A stretch of 64,000 nt of DNA. Source: Rotaria sordida (Eukaryota > Rotifera > Eurotatoria > Philodinida > Philodinidae). The DNA is taken from assembly GCA_905250125.1 (NCBI GenBank), contig CAJNOL010000553.1:60076-124075 (forward strand), read 5' to 3'. Shown here piece after piece: positions 1 to 13,071 of the stretch (position 1 is its first letter; each line of letters begins with the position of its first letter). The translations under genes were made by a program, and so were the position numbers. Below the pieces are notes generated by a model. That model saw only the letters and a program-made list of their open reading frames with translations. It made no database searches and was not told the DNA's origin.

Positions 1-2756
1 CAATTTATTATTTTAAATTTCACTTAACTTCTTCTGTTATCAACTTCATACGTATGCAAATATTTGTCTTTATTAGTCATAATAATATTTATTATAAAGT
101 TAACCGTGTATGACAGAGTCCGTTTATACATGACAAAGCTTTTTCTCAGACTTCCTCTCTTATCTTAATCATCATTTTCTTCGAACATAGTCATCTTCTA
201 TAAGAATAAATAATTATACTTCAAATAAAGACAAAATCGAGCAGATTGTTTTACATCCACTTTTGTCTATCATATTTATTCAGTTACTTCATATCTTAAG
301 ATTTTTTGTCTCTATGTCACATAAAACGTACTCTTATGTAAGTAAGAAAATAAAAAAATCAAGTGAGAGATTATTAAATGGAAACAAATTAGATAAAACT
401 AAAACAATCATAGACAATGAGAAAAAGTATTAAAAACTAAATGAGAAAGAAAATAGAAGATATTCATTGTCATTGAATGAATAAGACCTGAAGATTGCTA
501 GATAATAAACGAGGAGCATATGTCAAAGCTTCGAATGACATCTCGAAGTAGAGAGTAAAACGACTATTCAGTCTACTCCAAATTTTCATTTAAGATTTTT
601 ATATATTTAACATTGACATACGTCATTTATTTTCTATTATAGACTAAAAATATTGGAAAAAATCAAATTATATTAGTAGGATAATCCAAGGTTAAACTAT
701 ACTTTCACATGAATGTATCATCTTATTTTATTGTTATATCTATAAAAAAAAACTATTCTTTTTGTAATCAATCAAATAAAACAGTCTCAAACTCCATAAA
801 ACTAATGTTTTAGTCTTAATTCTTTTCAATTTCAAAGAGAGAAAATTTCCATGAATGTCATTTTATTTTCAATAATTTTAATCAAAAAAATTCTTTTCAA
901 TCAGTGCCTTACTACAAATTTCTATTCTTCGAAACTTGTCATAGTTTAAACAAATCAAATGAAAGTTTTTTCAAACTATGCACTTTCACAAATATGCCTT
1001 CCTTAAACTTTTTTCTTATACTTTTAGTATTATATTTAAGTTTGCCAACTAGTTTTTCTTTATAGATCGATACATAGAATTCTTATTTAAACGAACAAAC
1101 ATTTCGAAATATCCCTGAATGTTATCAATTTTCAGTGAAATAGAAAAATTTTCTCTTTTTCTGTTTTAAATATCTTCAATTATTTAGATGTTTAAATCGT
1201 CGGGATATTTTATAGTTAGTTTTATAGACATTTGTTTTTATATGTTCTCAGTAAAATAAATCCAATCGTGTTAAGTATGAGCATTGTCGAGACCATGATA
1301 TCGATTCAACTCTTCAAATTTACAGATCATCAAACTTATCGTTCAATTAGAAGACAACTGTCTTTAACTAATGAGTTGGTGTAGCATTCTGTTGAAATCT
1401 CATCCTTTTAGTGATCCCTCTTTTCTATAAAACTTGATAGACAAAGTTTTGAAACATGCCAACGTAATTTTATTGATCAATGGCCGGTTCTTCTGAAAAA
1501 GAAACATAGTCCAATCATTAGCTTGACTGACATTGCACATTAAATTGTAAGTATTGCTGATTTTATTACGGTTTCCACAAGGACAAAAAAGATTATTTTG
1601 AGTCGAAGTACAGCACTTGTATTTATTGATCATGCCTGATATATATGAAAAATAGGTCGGTCAGAAAACGAGCTAAGACTATCATTGTTTTGGTCACTGA
1701 CAATAGGCAATAAGATCTGAACGATTTATCTTTCTGAGCAATTCGACGCATATTCTGTTTCTGGAACTTACTTTATAATACATGAACAATTTCGTCTACT
1801 TTTTCGTCTGCTAGTAGCAAGTATTTTCGTGATCGTTGCCGATCATCGACTAAACCAGTTTCAATAAAACTATTCGAAACAGCTGTCATTTAGACGTTTC
1901 GTTGCGATTTTTCATTCCGAACATTCGTTGTTCGTCAAAAAATCATTATTTTTATGATAAAAATATCGGATGTTCGTAATTAGAAAAATACAGGTGTTCG
2001 GAACGATCATCGAAAAAAAAACGGATGTTCGTTAAAATTTCTAATTTTGTCATAAAATATTTCTTATGATAAAGCAATGTGTTGATAAATCAATAGTAAA
2101 ATTTTAATGATAGAAAGCCACGAAAAAATACGGATTATACTTTAATGAACACATTATATGGCGAAATAGAGAGATGTGAGTATGGATGAGGCTAGTAATA
2201 TGAATGCATGCTCGCTCTTATCCTTCTTAAACTAATTCTTGATTTATCCTTTAATGATCTAAAATATTTGTAAAATACAAAAAAATTTTTCTGAATATGC
2301 CCATTGTTGGTCTTCTTTTAGCTTCTTCGATTTATGGAAAAACAATAATCAAGTTTTTGATCACATTCAAGATTTGCTGAATTTACACGTGCGTCTCAAC
2401 GTTAATGAGAACACTCTGGCACTATACATACCTATATCACTAAAACTATGTTTATAACATATATATATATCAATGAAAAAAATATTAGACAACCTGTTTT
2501 CCACAAAAACTGATGTTGAACCAGTGATACTATCAAAATCTATTCTAAATAATACATTGAAAACAATAAATATTATCAGTACAAATTACTGCTTTTAAAA
2601 CTCATCAATCAAAAATTTCTGCTCGTATGCATGCGAAATGGAGTCATATATGTTTATACGTAGTGGACAGATAATTAAGAATATGATAATTTACATCATA
2701 TCATAGAAGCCTAAAATTTATCATTTGTTTTTCCGAGCAACTGTATTTACACAGAA
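1..2756. other. Non-coding AT-rich stretch
   Basis: No open frame here resembles a protein; the one ORF of 77 codons (1400-1633, minus) has random-looking composition. At about 1890-2035 there is a degenerate run of short units around ATTCG/GATGTTCG, the kind of sub-repeat often seen at transposon ends, but no paired terminus or target duplication could be found. A weak G-rich hairpin-like stretch lies at 2175-2225. Confidence 0.5.
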
Positions 2757-2758
2757 TA

Positions 2759-3685
2759 GTCAAAAAGTTCTCGTTATAGTACTCTAAAATTTCATTCTGA
2801 TTGATTTTATTCCTGATGTTGGCCTATTCTAGTAGTGAAATCTGTTATGTGTTAAAATACCAATACGAATTTTTACAAGTGTCTATTATGACAAATCTTT
2901 AATCAATTTTTTTAACACCTCTGTTCTCAGATAGATAAACTTTGTATTCGCTTATATGTAAAAACTCGTTGATTATTAGGTTTAAATTCTACATAAATTC
3001 ATAATGAATAAAATGCTGCTAATGGACAAAGTATTGTTTCATATAGTACAGTTGCTCATTGGATTGATCGATTTTCAAGTGGACGAGAGTCGTTGGAAGA
3101 TAATCCTCGTAATGGTCGTCCAATAACCGTCATTATTAAACAAAATATTGATGCGATCCAGGACCTGGTGAATGATGATCCACATATTAGTATTGATTAT
3201 GCTACTACCACCTCAGACACAGTTATCATATAAACTATCATGATAAATACTTGAAGATTTAAGTCAAAAGTTTACATACGAAAAAAGCATCGTCAAAAAC
3301 AAGTAGCATAAATTTACATTATAAAATTGCGAAATCACATATTTTAGATATTGTTCTCAATCTTTACTATCTTCAAGAGGAAAAAATGAAAGTTATGGCT
3401 CATCTACCATCGTCACTTGATCGTGCTTCTTCAGACTTTTGGTTGTTCAGTTATCTGAAACGCAGCCTTGGTACATATTCAGATGCTACAAGTTTAGCTA
3501 AAGCAATAACCAACGAGCTTAATTCAATATGTATTCAGGAATACTGAAAGACATTCCAGGAGTGGATTGAAAGGATGAAACTTTGTACTGAATATCGTGG
3601 GAACTACTTTGAACATTCACTGTGAAAAGATTAGCAAAATGTTTTTTCTATGAATAAATATTTGAAAGTCCGAGAACTTATTGAC
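2759..3685 (+). mobile_element. Mariner-type transposon, internally deleted, TA target site
   Basis: The ends are inverted repeats (GTCAAAAAGTTCTCG on the left; the complement of CGAGAACTTATTGAC on the right) and both are flanked by TA, the Tc1/mariner target. Between them lie two recognisable parts of a mariner transposase: the N-terminal helix-turn-helix region (3015-3205, with HWIDRFSSGRESLEDNPRNG) and the C-terminal catalytic end (3388-3630, with SSDFWLF, matching the SDxxLF block that carries the last catalytic Asp). The middle is missing or scrambled and the C-terminal part has an in-frame TGA, so the copy is dead. At 927 bp it is shorter than the usual ~1.3 kb. Confidence 0.85.
3015..3630 (+). 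pseudogene. Mariner transposase remnant
   Basis: This is the decayed transposase inside the mariner element. The first block reads as the DNA-binding domain, including the GRES-EDxPRxGRP signature typical of mariner/SETMAR transposases. After about 3230 the frame is lost. The second block starts near 3387 (MKVMAHLPSS) and carries the ASSDFWLF catalytic-end motif and a C-terminus ending in EYRGNYFEHSL. A TGA interrupts the second block after IQEY. The block with the first two catalytic Asp residues is not visible. No function remains. Confidence 0.85.
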
Positions 3686-3981
3686 TAACCCACGTATTTT
3701 CGTTTAAGTAGATAATAATAGTTGTAAGTGATGTTAGTAAATCTTCGTTTATGGATAAAAACTTGGAGATTTTATCTATCATCAGGAAAAAAAATTAACT
3801 CATTCAGTCAAAATACAGTAATATTCTTTTCTTACTTTGATAGATTATTGGTAGGACATATGGAATATGTATATCGATCTTTCTTTATATATTTTTCAGC
3901 TATTATTATAATAAGGCTGATAAACTCTTAATATTTATTTATTTATTATTCATGATTTATACGTTTAACTACCTTCTTTGA

Positions 3982-4163
3982 GGGTGTGGCTATGGCTGTT
4001 AATCTTCTCTTCATCTCCATTCACATTCATTCTCGACTCAGTTTTGGTCTCTGATTTCTGTGTAATTAAATAAACTGATCGATATTGCACGCATTCGAGT
4101 GTGGGTGTGGGTGTAGTTGCGTGTGTTATGAAGAGAAACACGGACACTCACACCCCACACCCT
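3982..4163. repeat. Two telomere-like G-rich hairpins in tandem
   Basis: Two copies of the dispersed hairpin family. The first (about 3982-4030) has GGGTGTGG, then TTCTCTTCATCTCC, then a weak C-rich arm. The second (4096-4163) has GAGTGTGGGTGTGGGTGT and a good CACTCACACCCCACACCC arm, with the core in reverse orientation (ATGAAGAGAA). Both arms are made of units close to the bdelloid telomere hexamer TGTGGG. Confidence 0.7.
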
Positions 4164-4648
4164 CGCACAAACCGTTGGAACGAGTATTTCGTTTACAGAA
4201 GTGGTCTATAATGAAAAATAATAAAATTTATCAAATTTTCGTGCATGTAAATTGTTTTTCGTATTCATTTTGGTCCAATCACTCGACAATACACAGAGAT
4301 ATTTGCTAGTGAAAATTTGAAATTGTAACCAGATTGATGTATCTGCAAAAATCTTCAAATTCTGATCCTTAGCGAACGCTCTTGAAATGATAGTTCAATC
4401 TGTCCTTGAAAGAATATATTTTCTATTTACAAGAGCAAAATAGAGAACGAAGTGAATTCCTTGACAACAAAACATATTTCTTTGTATTCGTAAGCCTTTC
4501 GGAGAAACTCGAGACCTGTTTTGGGAGAAAGTCAACTGTCTCAAACTGATCGATTTATTCAAAGCATTACTGAAAAAAAAGAATATCAAAATTCGATATA
4601 GTACAAAGATGAAATTGATACGTTCGGCTCAGTTCACCATAGAAGACA

Positions 4649-5333
4649 CTAATCATGAGATGTGCAATGCAAAGCAATGATCATGGACAAAATAAATGCA
4701 TAATTTTCTTGTTCATTCTCTATAATTCCTACTGTAAATGTATCCATCAGCGAAAGACCATGTCGTTGAATAGTTGCCACAGTATCTTGACCTCTGTTTT
4801 TCGTTAGAAGATATGAAAGAGCGAGTAGACCATCTTGTTTCAGTTCATATTGACCATAGGTCGTTTGAATAATGAAATTATGTTTCCAGACGGATGTTCT
4901 ATTAATCGTCGCAAGACGTTCTTTGGAACCATCAGAAGTATAGGCAAAAATTTCGAAGTTATTGTGGAAAAAAGGCTCTCCTCGAATTTGGATCAGTGGT
5001 CTACAGAAAAGAACAACAAATATTTATTAAGTATATCTCTTGAAATTTAGGGAAAATTTTTCGTCATTCGACAGGCAAATGTGAGTTCAATGAGTGTTGA
5101 GTTGATTTTCAAGTAATTAAAAAATAGCTAATGATTGATAGGAATTCAATAATCACTTACCGTCCGTTTATGTCTTCAAGAATGAATTTATCGCCAAATA
5201 TGGGATGTTTTGATCGAGCTTGAAAAACCGTTTGACCTGATTGATCTTTGATTTTGAAATCATCGCCGATCTTTTGACGAATTTTATAGTAACGAAGCAA
5301 AAGCTTATGTGTTGCTGCTGAATAATCAGTCAT
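4649..5333 (-). CDS. LURP-one-related / Tubby C-terminal-like protein (two exons)
   Basis: Exon 1 is 5333-5161 and exon 2 is 5000-4649; the 160-nt intron starts GTAAGT and ends TTTTCTGTAG. The joined frame gives 174 residues. The family is recognised from the order of motifs: KIGDDFKIKDQSGQTVFQ, then FGDKFILEDINGR, then the second half of the beta-barrel (FEIFAYTSDGS, YGQYELKQ, VATIQRH, DTFTVGI) and a hydrophobic C-terminal helix (FILSMIIALH). LOR proteins have a Tubby-like 12-stranded barrel around one helix and are related to phospholipid scramblases; their biochemical role is mostly unknown. Length fits the family (about 180-220) and no domain is missing. The start ATG is the first in frame; there is no signal peptide. 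Confidence 0.88.
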
Positions 5334-5935
5334 GACGAAGAAAACAGTTATATCGATGATCTTCTTGCGCCGAGTATTATTACTCTGTATTTATGTCTTT
5401 TCATTGTATTATTAAGAATTCATCAAAGGTGGGTGTTGATGACGTTAGCGTATAGCGTCTTTTTTATGACATACATAAAACGACGAACTGATAAGGAATG
5501 AATCGAAGACGTAAGTGTATAAAAACAACGTTTTTTTTTAAATAATATTTACTTCGTGTTATCCTTTTTTTGTTATCATTGTGAATGATTTATTTGCAAT
5601 ACATTTGACTCATACTCTTTAGATATCGCCGTTTTCAACACAATCACTCTTTGACCCAAACTCACTTGAATAATCGCCTTTGATACATAGGCAGTGAAAT
5701 ACTGTAAAGACATTCATGATCAAAGCACTGAAAAAGTATTGATAGATCGAATATAAAGTTTTATTGAATACATTGTGAAGCCTGCAAACAACGAAGACAA
5801 ACATTTGGGAAAGCAAGCTGACAATGAGAAAGATCATGTATCATTGAATCACATTCGACAACTACTTCTGAAATCAAGATAGCAAAAAGAAATAAAATAC
5901 CGAAAATGTTCCTTAGATGTACAAACAGTCCGTCA
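5334..5935. other. Intergenic stretch
   Basis: Lies between the LOR-type gene and the GTPase pseudogene. The ORFs on the minus strand (5619-5837 and 5761-6012) overlap the pseudogene tail in another frame and show no family resemblance. They may be out-of-frame remains of its 3' end. Confidence 0.4.
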
Positions 5936-7240
5936 TTATTCATGCGTCTCATTATTCGTATCGTTGATGCTTCTACCATATTGGCAAAGTAACATTTGTA
6001 TAACGTATTCATCTGTTATCATGATCAGGTCATCACAAAGTCGATTAACATAGCTGAAAATATGTTTTCCACTATCGACTGCGGACCAAGCACAAACGCC
6101 GATAGTGTTCGCTACACTTATACTTAAGGTGGCAATAGTGAAAATGACGCATCCCACTTCGGATAAGATCGTTGTCGACAGTGCAGCTGCTCAAACGATA
6201 TCATCAGCAACACTACTACCTGCTACCAGCAGATCAGTACCGGCAGTCTTTGCTAACGATTTACCATTAACAGTTGTTTTCATCTGTGTGTCATCGACCT
6301 TCTCTGTTTCCTCAAATACTGATGTTTGTTATTTGTACTCATGAACAGTGAGTCTCAAATTTCGTAGATAATTGTGGAAATTGGCGTTGATGCCGAACAT
6401 TGTTCGAATGCTGTCTCTGGTGAGATAACGAGAAAGTTGATCTAGAAATGGGATAGCAGCTGCGAAACTGGCGGCAACTTTGAAATTCAGAGCATTGAGG
6501 ATATAGCCACTACGAAAGCATGTATTGATAACATAAATTAACGCATCTACAGCTATTCTATGCATACGGCTGATATTTCTCACAGCAGCTAATCGACCTA
6601 ATGTTGCGAGCAATTCTTGGCAGTCAAAAAGTTGCTCTCTTTATAGTTCTTTCGCGTTAAAGCTGCAAGGCTTGTAGTTCCAGACTACCAAATATACCTG
6701 GTTTGGAAGAACAGCATTATCTTGGCGTAGTTGTCCAATAATCGGTGCTGCAAGTTCAATACATCGAGTTGGTTTCATGTCACTATAGGTTTCATTGCAA
6801 TCTATCTTGAATTTATGTAAAACATCATTACCTATCTTTGATCCGAATAATACACGTGGACGCTTTAGATTGTTTTCAATTTTATCGATCCATTTCTTGT
6901 GTTCAACGCTTAAGGATTTGTCGAAAACTATAATGTAGATGTCGCAATCGGGTTTGCGAATTTCATCCAGATAGTTGCCCGCTAAAATTTCATTATTATT
7001 GAACGTTGTATTTGCATCATGACTCTGAAGGTCGTCAAAGGTTACCGGAGTTTTGTTATTTGGATTGGTTGGATCGATTAAAGGCTCTTCTAGATCATAT
7101 TGGCTGATATGAACGCCGCGCCCTCCTCGTCCAGAGATGGTATGCCAAGGAGACGATTGATCGAGGTGCTCTTGCCAGCACTTGTATAATTCTGTAACTC
7201 CAATTTTAACACGCAGTTTCAGGAACGAACTCATCTATTG
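5936..7240 (-). pseudogene. P-loop GTPase pseudogene, IRG (interferon-inducible GTPase)-like
   Basis: One minus-strand frame runs from 7234 to 5936 and is broken by three in-frame stops: TAA after AKEL (near 6639), TAA after HEYK (near 6327) and TGA after VADDIV. The P-loop is in a different frame at the upstream end (about 7205-7120: TSAGKSTSINRLLG), so there is also a frameshift before the rest of the G domain, which includes CDIYIIVFDKSLS and KRPRVLFGSKIG, the position of the G4-like specificity motif. The C-terminal part is hydrophobic and helical, as in IRG proteins. IRG or a related dynamin-like family is the best guess; the decayed state is clear from the sequence. An ORF just upstream (7492-7310) might be its lost N-terminus. 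Confidence 0.6.
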
Positions 7241-7649
7241 AGTGATCAGATCTTGATGAAGTGCTTGGAAGAAAGGGTGAATCTTCGCTTCAAACTTATT
7301 GCTTGTGCCTTATGGATGCAACCACTTTGTGACTGCTTGATGTGTCATGGGAAATAAACTTTGCTGTTCAGGATTTCTCATTTCAACCTGCAATTCTTCA
7401 CACACACACATATATATGTATAACATAGCAAGATCTTTCGACTGATCTGGCGATGAAATAGCTTTTCGATAAATGGCTTTAGCAATATCCACGTATACCT
7501 ATTTACCTAGATCAATATATTCTATCGAATTCGACAATTGCCATACTTTTGGCAGCAATCAAAAACTTTGGTACTGATTTCTGATTGAGATAACGTTTTG
7601 CTACTGAAATCAATATTTTTCAGCTGATTTCGTCTACATTCGATATCGA

Positions 7650-7956
7650 GAGTGTGAGTGTGGGTGAATATGGATGTGAGTCTCCTCTTCATCTACAGCT
7701 TCTTCCACACCCACACCATCAAGCCCACATCCACACCCTGACTTATTTTAAGTTTTGTATGTGTTCGAGTCCCATGGTCTTCTTTAATCCGCTTAGTATG
7801 GCGAATATGAAAGAAAATATTTACGTTGCGTATGTGATTTTCTGCTACTTTTGGTGGGTGTGGGTGTGCTTGGCTTGTTTCTTCATCCAAATCGATATCA
7901 ACATCCGCACTTACACTCACATCGGTTCAACACCCTACATCCACACCCACGCCCTA
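7650..7956. repeat. Telomere-like G-rich hairpins (two copies)
   Basis: Two further copies of the dispersed family. 7650-7740 has GAGTGTGGGTGAATATGG, the core CTCCTCTTCATC and a CCACACCCACACC arm followed by a second C-rich arm. 7853-7956 has GGTGGGTGTGGGTGTG, the core TTTCTTCATCC and a long CACATCCACACCCACGCCC arm. A 127-codon ORF over this stretch (7654-8037, plus) is a by-product of the repeats. Confidence 0.7.
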
Positions 7957-8112
7957 CAGCCATCCGATTCCAAACTTTTCTTCAAGGTGACCACTTGTCG
8001 CAAAGCACAGATTAACAGAAACATATTTTACAAATAGCTTTATTTATACTAACTTTATTTTATACGAATAATCTTGATTAAAATGTTTCATGGTAGCGTT
8101 CAAAACGCGAAA

Positions 8113-10819
8113 TCAAACGACATTGTCTTCATATGCTAACGCGCGTGTAACTTCAGAATCGACATGGACAGATGCTCGTTCAATATCGGGTACTTTTTGA
8201 AGTTGGTTTTGTAGTTCCTCTCGGACATCGTGTATAATAGCCAGAGGCATTGAACCTGACACAACAATCTCAACTTCGACGAAAAATTTCGTACCATGAT
8301 GAACAGCTCGAATATTTTTGATTTTTGCTATTAGATCAGGGCGAAAATTGTAGACAACATGGGTAATCCGTTGCAGAAAGAGTGGATCAGCCGTCAGACC
8401 TGTTAGGCAGCGAACTTGTCCTGTGCAAAACCAAATCACATAATGACTATTTCAATAAGGTAATCATCATTTCGAACTGTCTGACAGTTCAAGAGATGTG
8501 GTGAGATTTAATAAGAGTTAATATCGTGTATTAATGAGGAAACCTCGTGTATGGTGACACTAAGCACTTACCTTTGCCATGCCGAATCCAAACGATTATG
8601 ATGTAAATTGAAATAATGATGGCCCCAATTGGGTCGACAACAATAGCTTCCTGTCTAATCTTCTGGTGCAGAGCATTCGAACCTAAAAGATCAAGCACTT
8701 TTGATCATTTCTTTTATTTAAGAATAGCCGTCAAATATTTGAAAACACTCTCCCTGTCCATCCTTTCCTGAGTTTCTCAAGAACAACTCGACGAACAGAT
8801 TGCAAGCTATTCTAGGGTCAATATTTATAGATGCTTCATTTCCTGCAATCTAGAATGCATAAAGGCTTAAAATGACCTAAATTTTCCACCTTCTTCTAAC
8901 CTTACCCACAGTATTCAAATTGATTTTGAGGAAAATATGTAAGAATGCAATACGCTGCTTTTCGATATTTCTGAATTTTTATTTTTCCATGTTTAATTAT
9001 CAATTATTGCTTTCTAAAAAGGTTAGGGAAATTTATCTCCCATCCGTGCAGCACATTTCGACGATTAAATAACTGGTTTAACATAGATAATATTCTAAAT
9101 ACAGAAGACTCGGAATGCGGTTGTTGAGATAGGAGTTCCAAAAGTCGAACTTTTCGAGACCGTAAACAACAATGAAAACGTTTCGTTTGCGTGACGTGAC
9201 GTTCGGAAGAGGACAATTGAATATCTCTTTAAGGCTAAATAATGAGAGATATTCATCTTTCTTGAACTCATAGACTATAAATGAATGTAGTCAGAAAATC
9301 TAAAACGACAATTTCATTCTGCTTCAATCGAAGTATTGTGATAGAGATATGGGTAAAATAAAATCTTGATCGCTATTCGCTAAGAATTGATCTAATTCGA
9401 TGTTTTCTCTCATCCACAAGTGTTACTATACAGAAGGTCTTAAATTACCGATAATTCCACACACAAGTGCCACAGTATTTGAAGCCACATCATTTCGATT
9501 GTCTTCAGTAAGAGCGCGCATCGTTGGATTGTTGATCCGATAACACAATACGAAAAGAATGGCCTTCGACACTAGAAATGAATGCATACAAACAAATCTT
9601 GTTCACAAGAAAATGCAAGACTCACCGATGGTGAATATCATGGCGACAACAGGCAATGTACTCATATCGATATCCTGTAGTGTTCTACACGATGAAGCAT
9701 TGTATGGATGAGTAAAATAACCGATATCTCGAGTTAAAGCTCTACTGCTCTCAACGATCACCTCTAGGCTAGCTGAGCACATGACTACAGATAAAATAAC
9801 GATAGTGACCGATTCAAGGCGTGTTCTTCCTGTAAAACAATAGAAAAGTACCTGGAAAAACCTCATAATCAATTACCTGTAGGATATTTGTATGCATCGC
9901 GTTGTTTGATTTTACGGGCTGCCCAAATCAGAATAATATTAAATAAAAGATCAATGGCACTATCGACAAGTGTTGAGATCACTGAGAGAGATTTTGACAT
10001 GACAGCACCCACTGTTTTGATAAGCGCTAGAAACTTACATTCAACAGAGAGATCCACTACACAACGATGTAAACAATGTAGAACATACAATATTGGTGAT
10101 CAGAGTCATGATACTCAGTATTTTGGTCTTGCGTTCCTGTTGTTTCTGATAAGCCGTTGTGCTGGTTTCTTCGTCAAAAGTCTTCGGTAAGAGGATAGCT
10201 TCGATAGAATTTATAAGTTCCAGTTGATTCGCGTAGAATTGCCTATATAAATCAGAAAAATGTGGAGAATAAAAATGAAGGACTTAGAAGAGGTCTCTTC
10301 AGAAGCCATCTCAACCGATTATAGATTGGTGAGCTGGATGAATATGATGCACTCAGCAAACAAATCAGTTCGAATAAAAAAATATCACTTATGAAAAACA
10401 AGACTTTTTGGCCATCAATCTTCTGAAGTTTGATTTACTATTCGACGGAACCTTTATTTTTCAAAATAAGCACAAACAATTCTTTTCATATGATACTTTC
10501 TCGTCAAACAAGAACTCAAATTAATTTTCAGTTACCTGGCTTTTCTCGTAAGAGACTTGTCATCTGAAGCACAGAATGGTTTGTACGATTGAATATGTTC
10601 TAAGTAGCCATATTTAGCTTGAGATCTAACCAACAGTAATTCGGTGGATTCACTCACTTTCTCGACAACACTGTCCTTGCTGTTCATTGAAGATGATCTA
10701 CCAGAATCACGAGCAAATATAACAGGAGATTCGTTTGAGTCGATTGAGCTTTTCGATGGCAGTCGTGTAGCATCATTGTCAGATACGAGTCGCCCATCTT
10801 CCAATGCAGACCAATTCAT
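8113..10819 (-). CDS. Cation diffusion facilitator, manganese-type (seven exons)
   Basis: Exons: 10819-10536, 10242-10089, 10033-9877, 9829-9626, 9571-9449, 8682-8572, 8420-8113. All introns are GT-AG and the phases close, giving 446 residues. CDF transporters export divalent cations from the cytosol by proton antiport. The order is as expected: a long polar cytosolic N-terminus (about 120 aa), six membrane segments, and a C-terminal ferredoxin-like cytosolic domain (YNFRPDLIAKIKNIRAVHHG, FFVEVEIVV, VPDIERASVHVD). TM2 has DSAID (D170/D174) and TM5 DNRND (D290/D294). A DxxxD pair in both helices is the mark of the Mn-CDF group; Zn transporters have His there. I infer Mn(II) export at the Golgi or plasma membrane. 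Introns 2, 3 and 4 are about 50 nt; intron 5 is 766 nt. Confidence 0.93.
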
Positions 10820-11639
10820 ATTCTTACAACTATAGAATAATTGTAACAGATGTGTCTCTGTCTGTTGTGTATCGCACGTTGCCTTTCCTTGTATTTATTG
10901 TGTAGGGTATCTCTGTTGTACTGTGCAGTTACTCGTGAAATGCAAGCAATCAGCCAGCCGTGACTGTCATTGAATACTGCTTGATTGACAAGAATGTGTT
11001 TGAAACTCAATTTTAATGGATGCATTTCTTCATTTTCTTTCTTATTTTTCTTCTCACTTTTTGTCAATGATATTGACTTCTTCGGGCATAGGTGTACATG
11101 AGACACGAAACGCACATTCAATTTATGTAGAATGATTCACACATTTTTTTTACTCCCTTTCCTCTTTTCTCTATCAATAGCGGTTAGAACAAACGAAGAT
11201 AAGTTAAACGTTACATCATTCTGCACCATCGTCGTGCTTATTTTACTGTCGATTGATGAAGAACGAAGAAAAGCTTCAAAAAAAAATAGGACGTATATGT
11301 ATCTTTTTTATGTAGTGCGTGTATGTTTACTGTGTCCTGTACTTCTATGCTTGAAGAAGTTAACACTCTTCATGGTTCTCGATCGTTTTCATAATAGGAG
11401 TAGTCAAAAATTATGACGGATGATGTCGACAATTTTTCTACAGACAGCTTTTTAGTTTGACAGAAATTATTATCGCCTGACTTTCGGTGTCATAGCCATG
11501 GCTACGAAAGCTTACTTTTGAGTTTCGGTTGTAGCAGATGAAAAGGAGTAAGTCTATCCCGCTTTCTACCAAAATTCAATACGAATGAGAAAATGATTCC
11601 AATGAAATCACTAAAGCAAACATAGTATTATTGGTTAGA

Positions 11640-11712
11640 TGTAGGTGTGGGATGTAGACGTGGATGTATTGCTTCTCTCTGTCTGCACTCATCTACGCCC
11701 ACTTCCACACCC
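11640..11712. repeat. Telomere-like G-rich hairpin
   Basis: GTAGGTGTGGGATGTAGACG on one side and CTACGCCCACTTCCACACCC on the other, enclosing a CT-rich core with CTTCTCTCTG. Member of the dispersed hairpin family. Confidence 0.65.
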
Positions 11713-13005
11713 TTATGTATTGACAATATATATCGTAACAGATCTTTTACTCCTATCATAAAATATCTGAATAGTTAATATTATTATTTTTTTCTACAAG
11801 TAAACTAAACCAAAAGATTTTCAACTGCTGATTCACTCAAACTTGTCTTTCGAAATTTGACTCCAATAAGTTTTTCTCTATAATGTTCTGGATGCAATAG
11901 TGGAACTTTTTTGATTTTCTATTGTTATTGTTGATAGCTGTCCCATCTACTTCTCTTATGTAAACAACATCAAAATCAATTTTGTTTTTTTTTTGTTACC
12001 ATTTAATTTAGTTCACTTAATACTTTCTGTTTCATTCTCCTAAGGCAAAACAACGTCGACAATTTCTTCAATCATTCTTGTAGTTATTTGTGTATGTCTC
12101 GATTTTTCAGAATTGTTCGTCATCTTGTTTACCGTTGGATGCGAACAAACATTGCAAAGTGACGATGTTTTCCATCTTGAGTATCTATAATTTTGAGGGA
12201 TGCAAGACAAAGAAAAAAATTCCATCTTGTCAAAAGAGACAAAAAAAAACTCGCAGTACTCGTTATTGTTTTTGTATTTGGCTTTTGTTTGAGACATTTC
12301 AAAATGCTTGTCAAAAACAGATGTAAAATATTATATATTCGTAGGACTACTTGGAACAATTAGAAAAGTTTTGGAATCATTTAATTCAGTCAAAAATTTA
12401 TTTTAACTGATCGATTTCTCTACATGAATATATATATATAGAATCAATAAGAAGCCATGACAAGAAAGGAAATAGGATCCATATATTACAACAACATTTG
12501 AAAAGAAAACAATGACAAATCGAAGTAATTAAAGCAACAGTCAAGAAACACAAAATGAAATGAATTAGCAATGAATAAAATTGCAGAACGAATAACGTAG
12601 AGACATATATACACATGAAACAACTTCTAGAAAATTTTTGAATAGCTGAATTCTTTTTAATATGAAATAAGTCATCCATATATTCATTTCGCTTTTCTTT
12701 TTTTTCAAAAGTTCATATCTGTTTAAAACTCTTTGACACAAAACTCATTATATTCTTATAGTTTTATGTTTAATGCTTTTTTTTTATTCTTTTACATTGA
12801 ACTGAAGTATAAACGACAAGATGAAAAAAGTCATTATTCAGAATTTTTCATAAATTTTTAATTTATTTATAAAAGTAAAACTTCTACAATTTTTACTATT
12901 GTCTTCTTTTTCCGTTGAGCAATATTTGTACTTTCCCATGTTTTAGTCAATCAATCGTGATCACAAAGTCCTAGTCAAATATCATAGTGATTAGTTTTGA
13001 AAATA

Positions 13006-13071
13006 GGGTGGGTGTACGTGTGGGCATTTGTGTCATAGAAGAAAAGACCCACACCCACACCTACACCCAAA
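13006..13071. repeat. Telomere-like G-rich hairpin
   Basis: GGGTGGGTGTACGTGTGGGC pairs with CCCACACCCACACCTACACC, one of the longest arms of the family. The loop carries the core in reverse orientation (GAAGAAAAGACC). Confidence 0.75.

Noticed and set aside
7654..8037. 127-codon ORF on the plus strand (and 75-codon ORF opposite)
   Set aside because: It is created by His/Thr-coding CCACACCC repeats of two hairpins; open frames on both strands and no domain.
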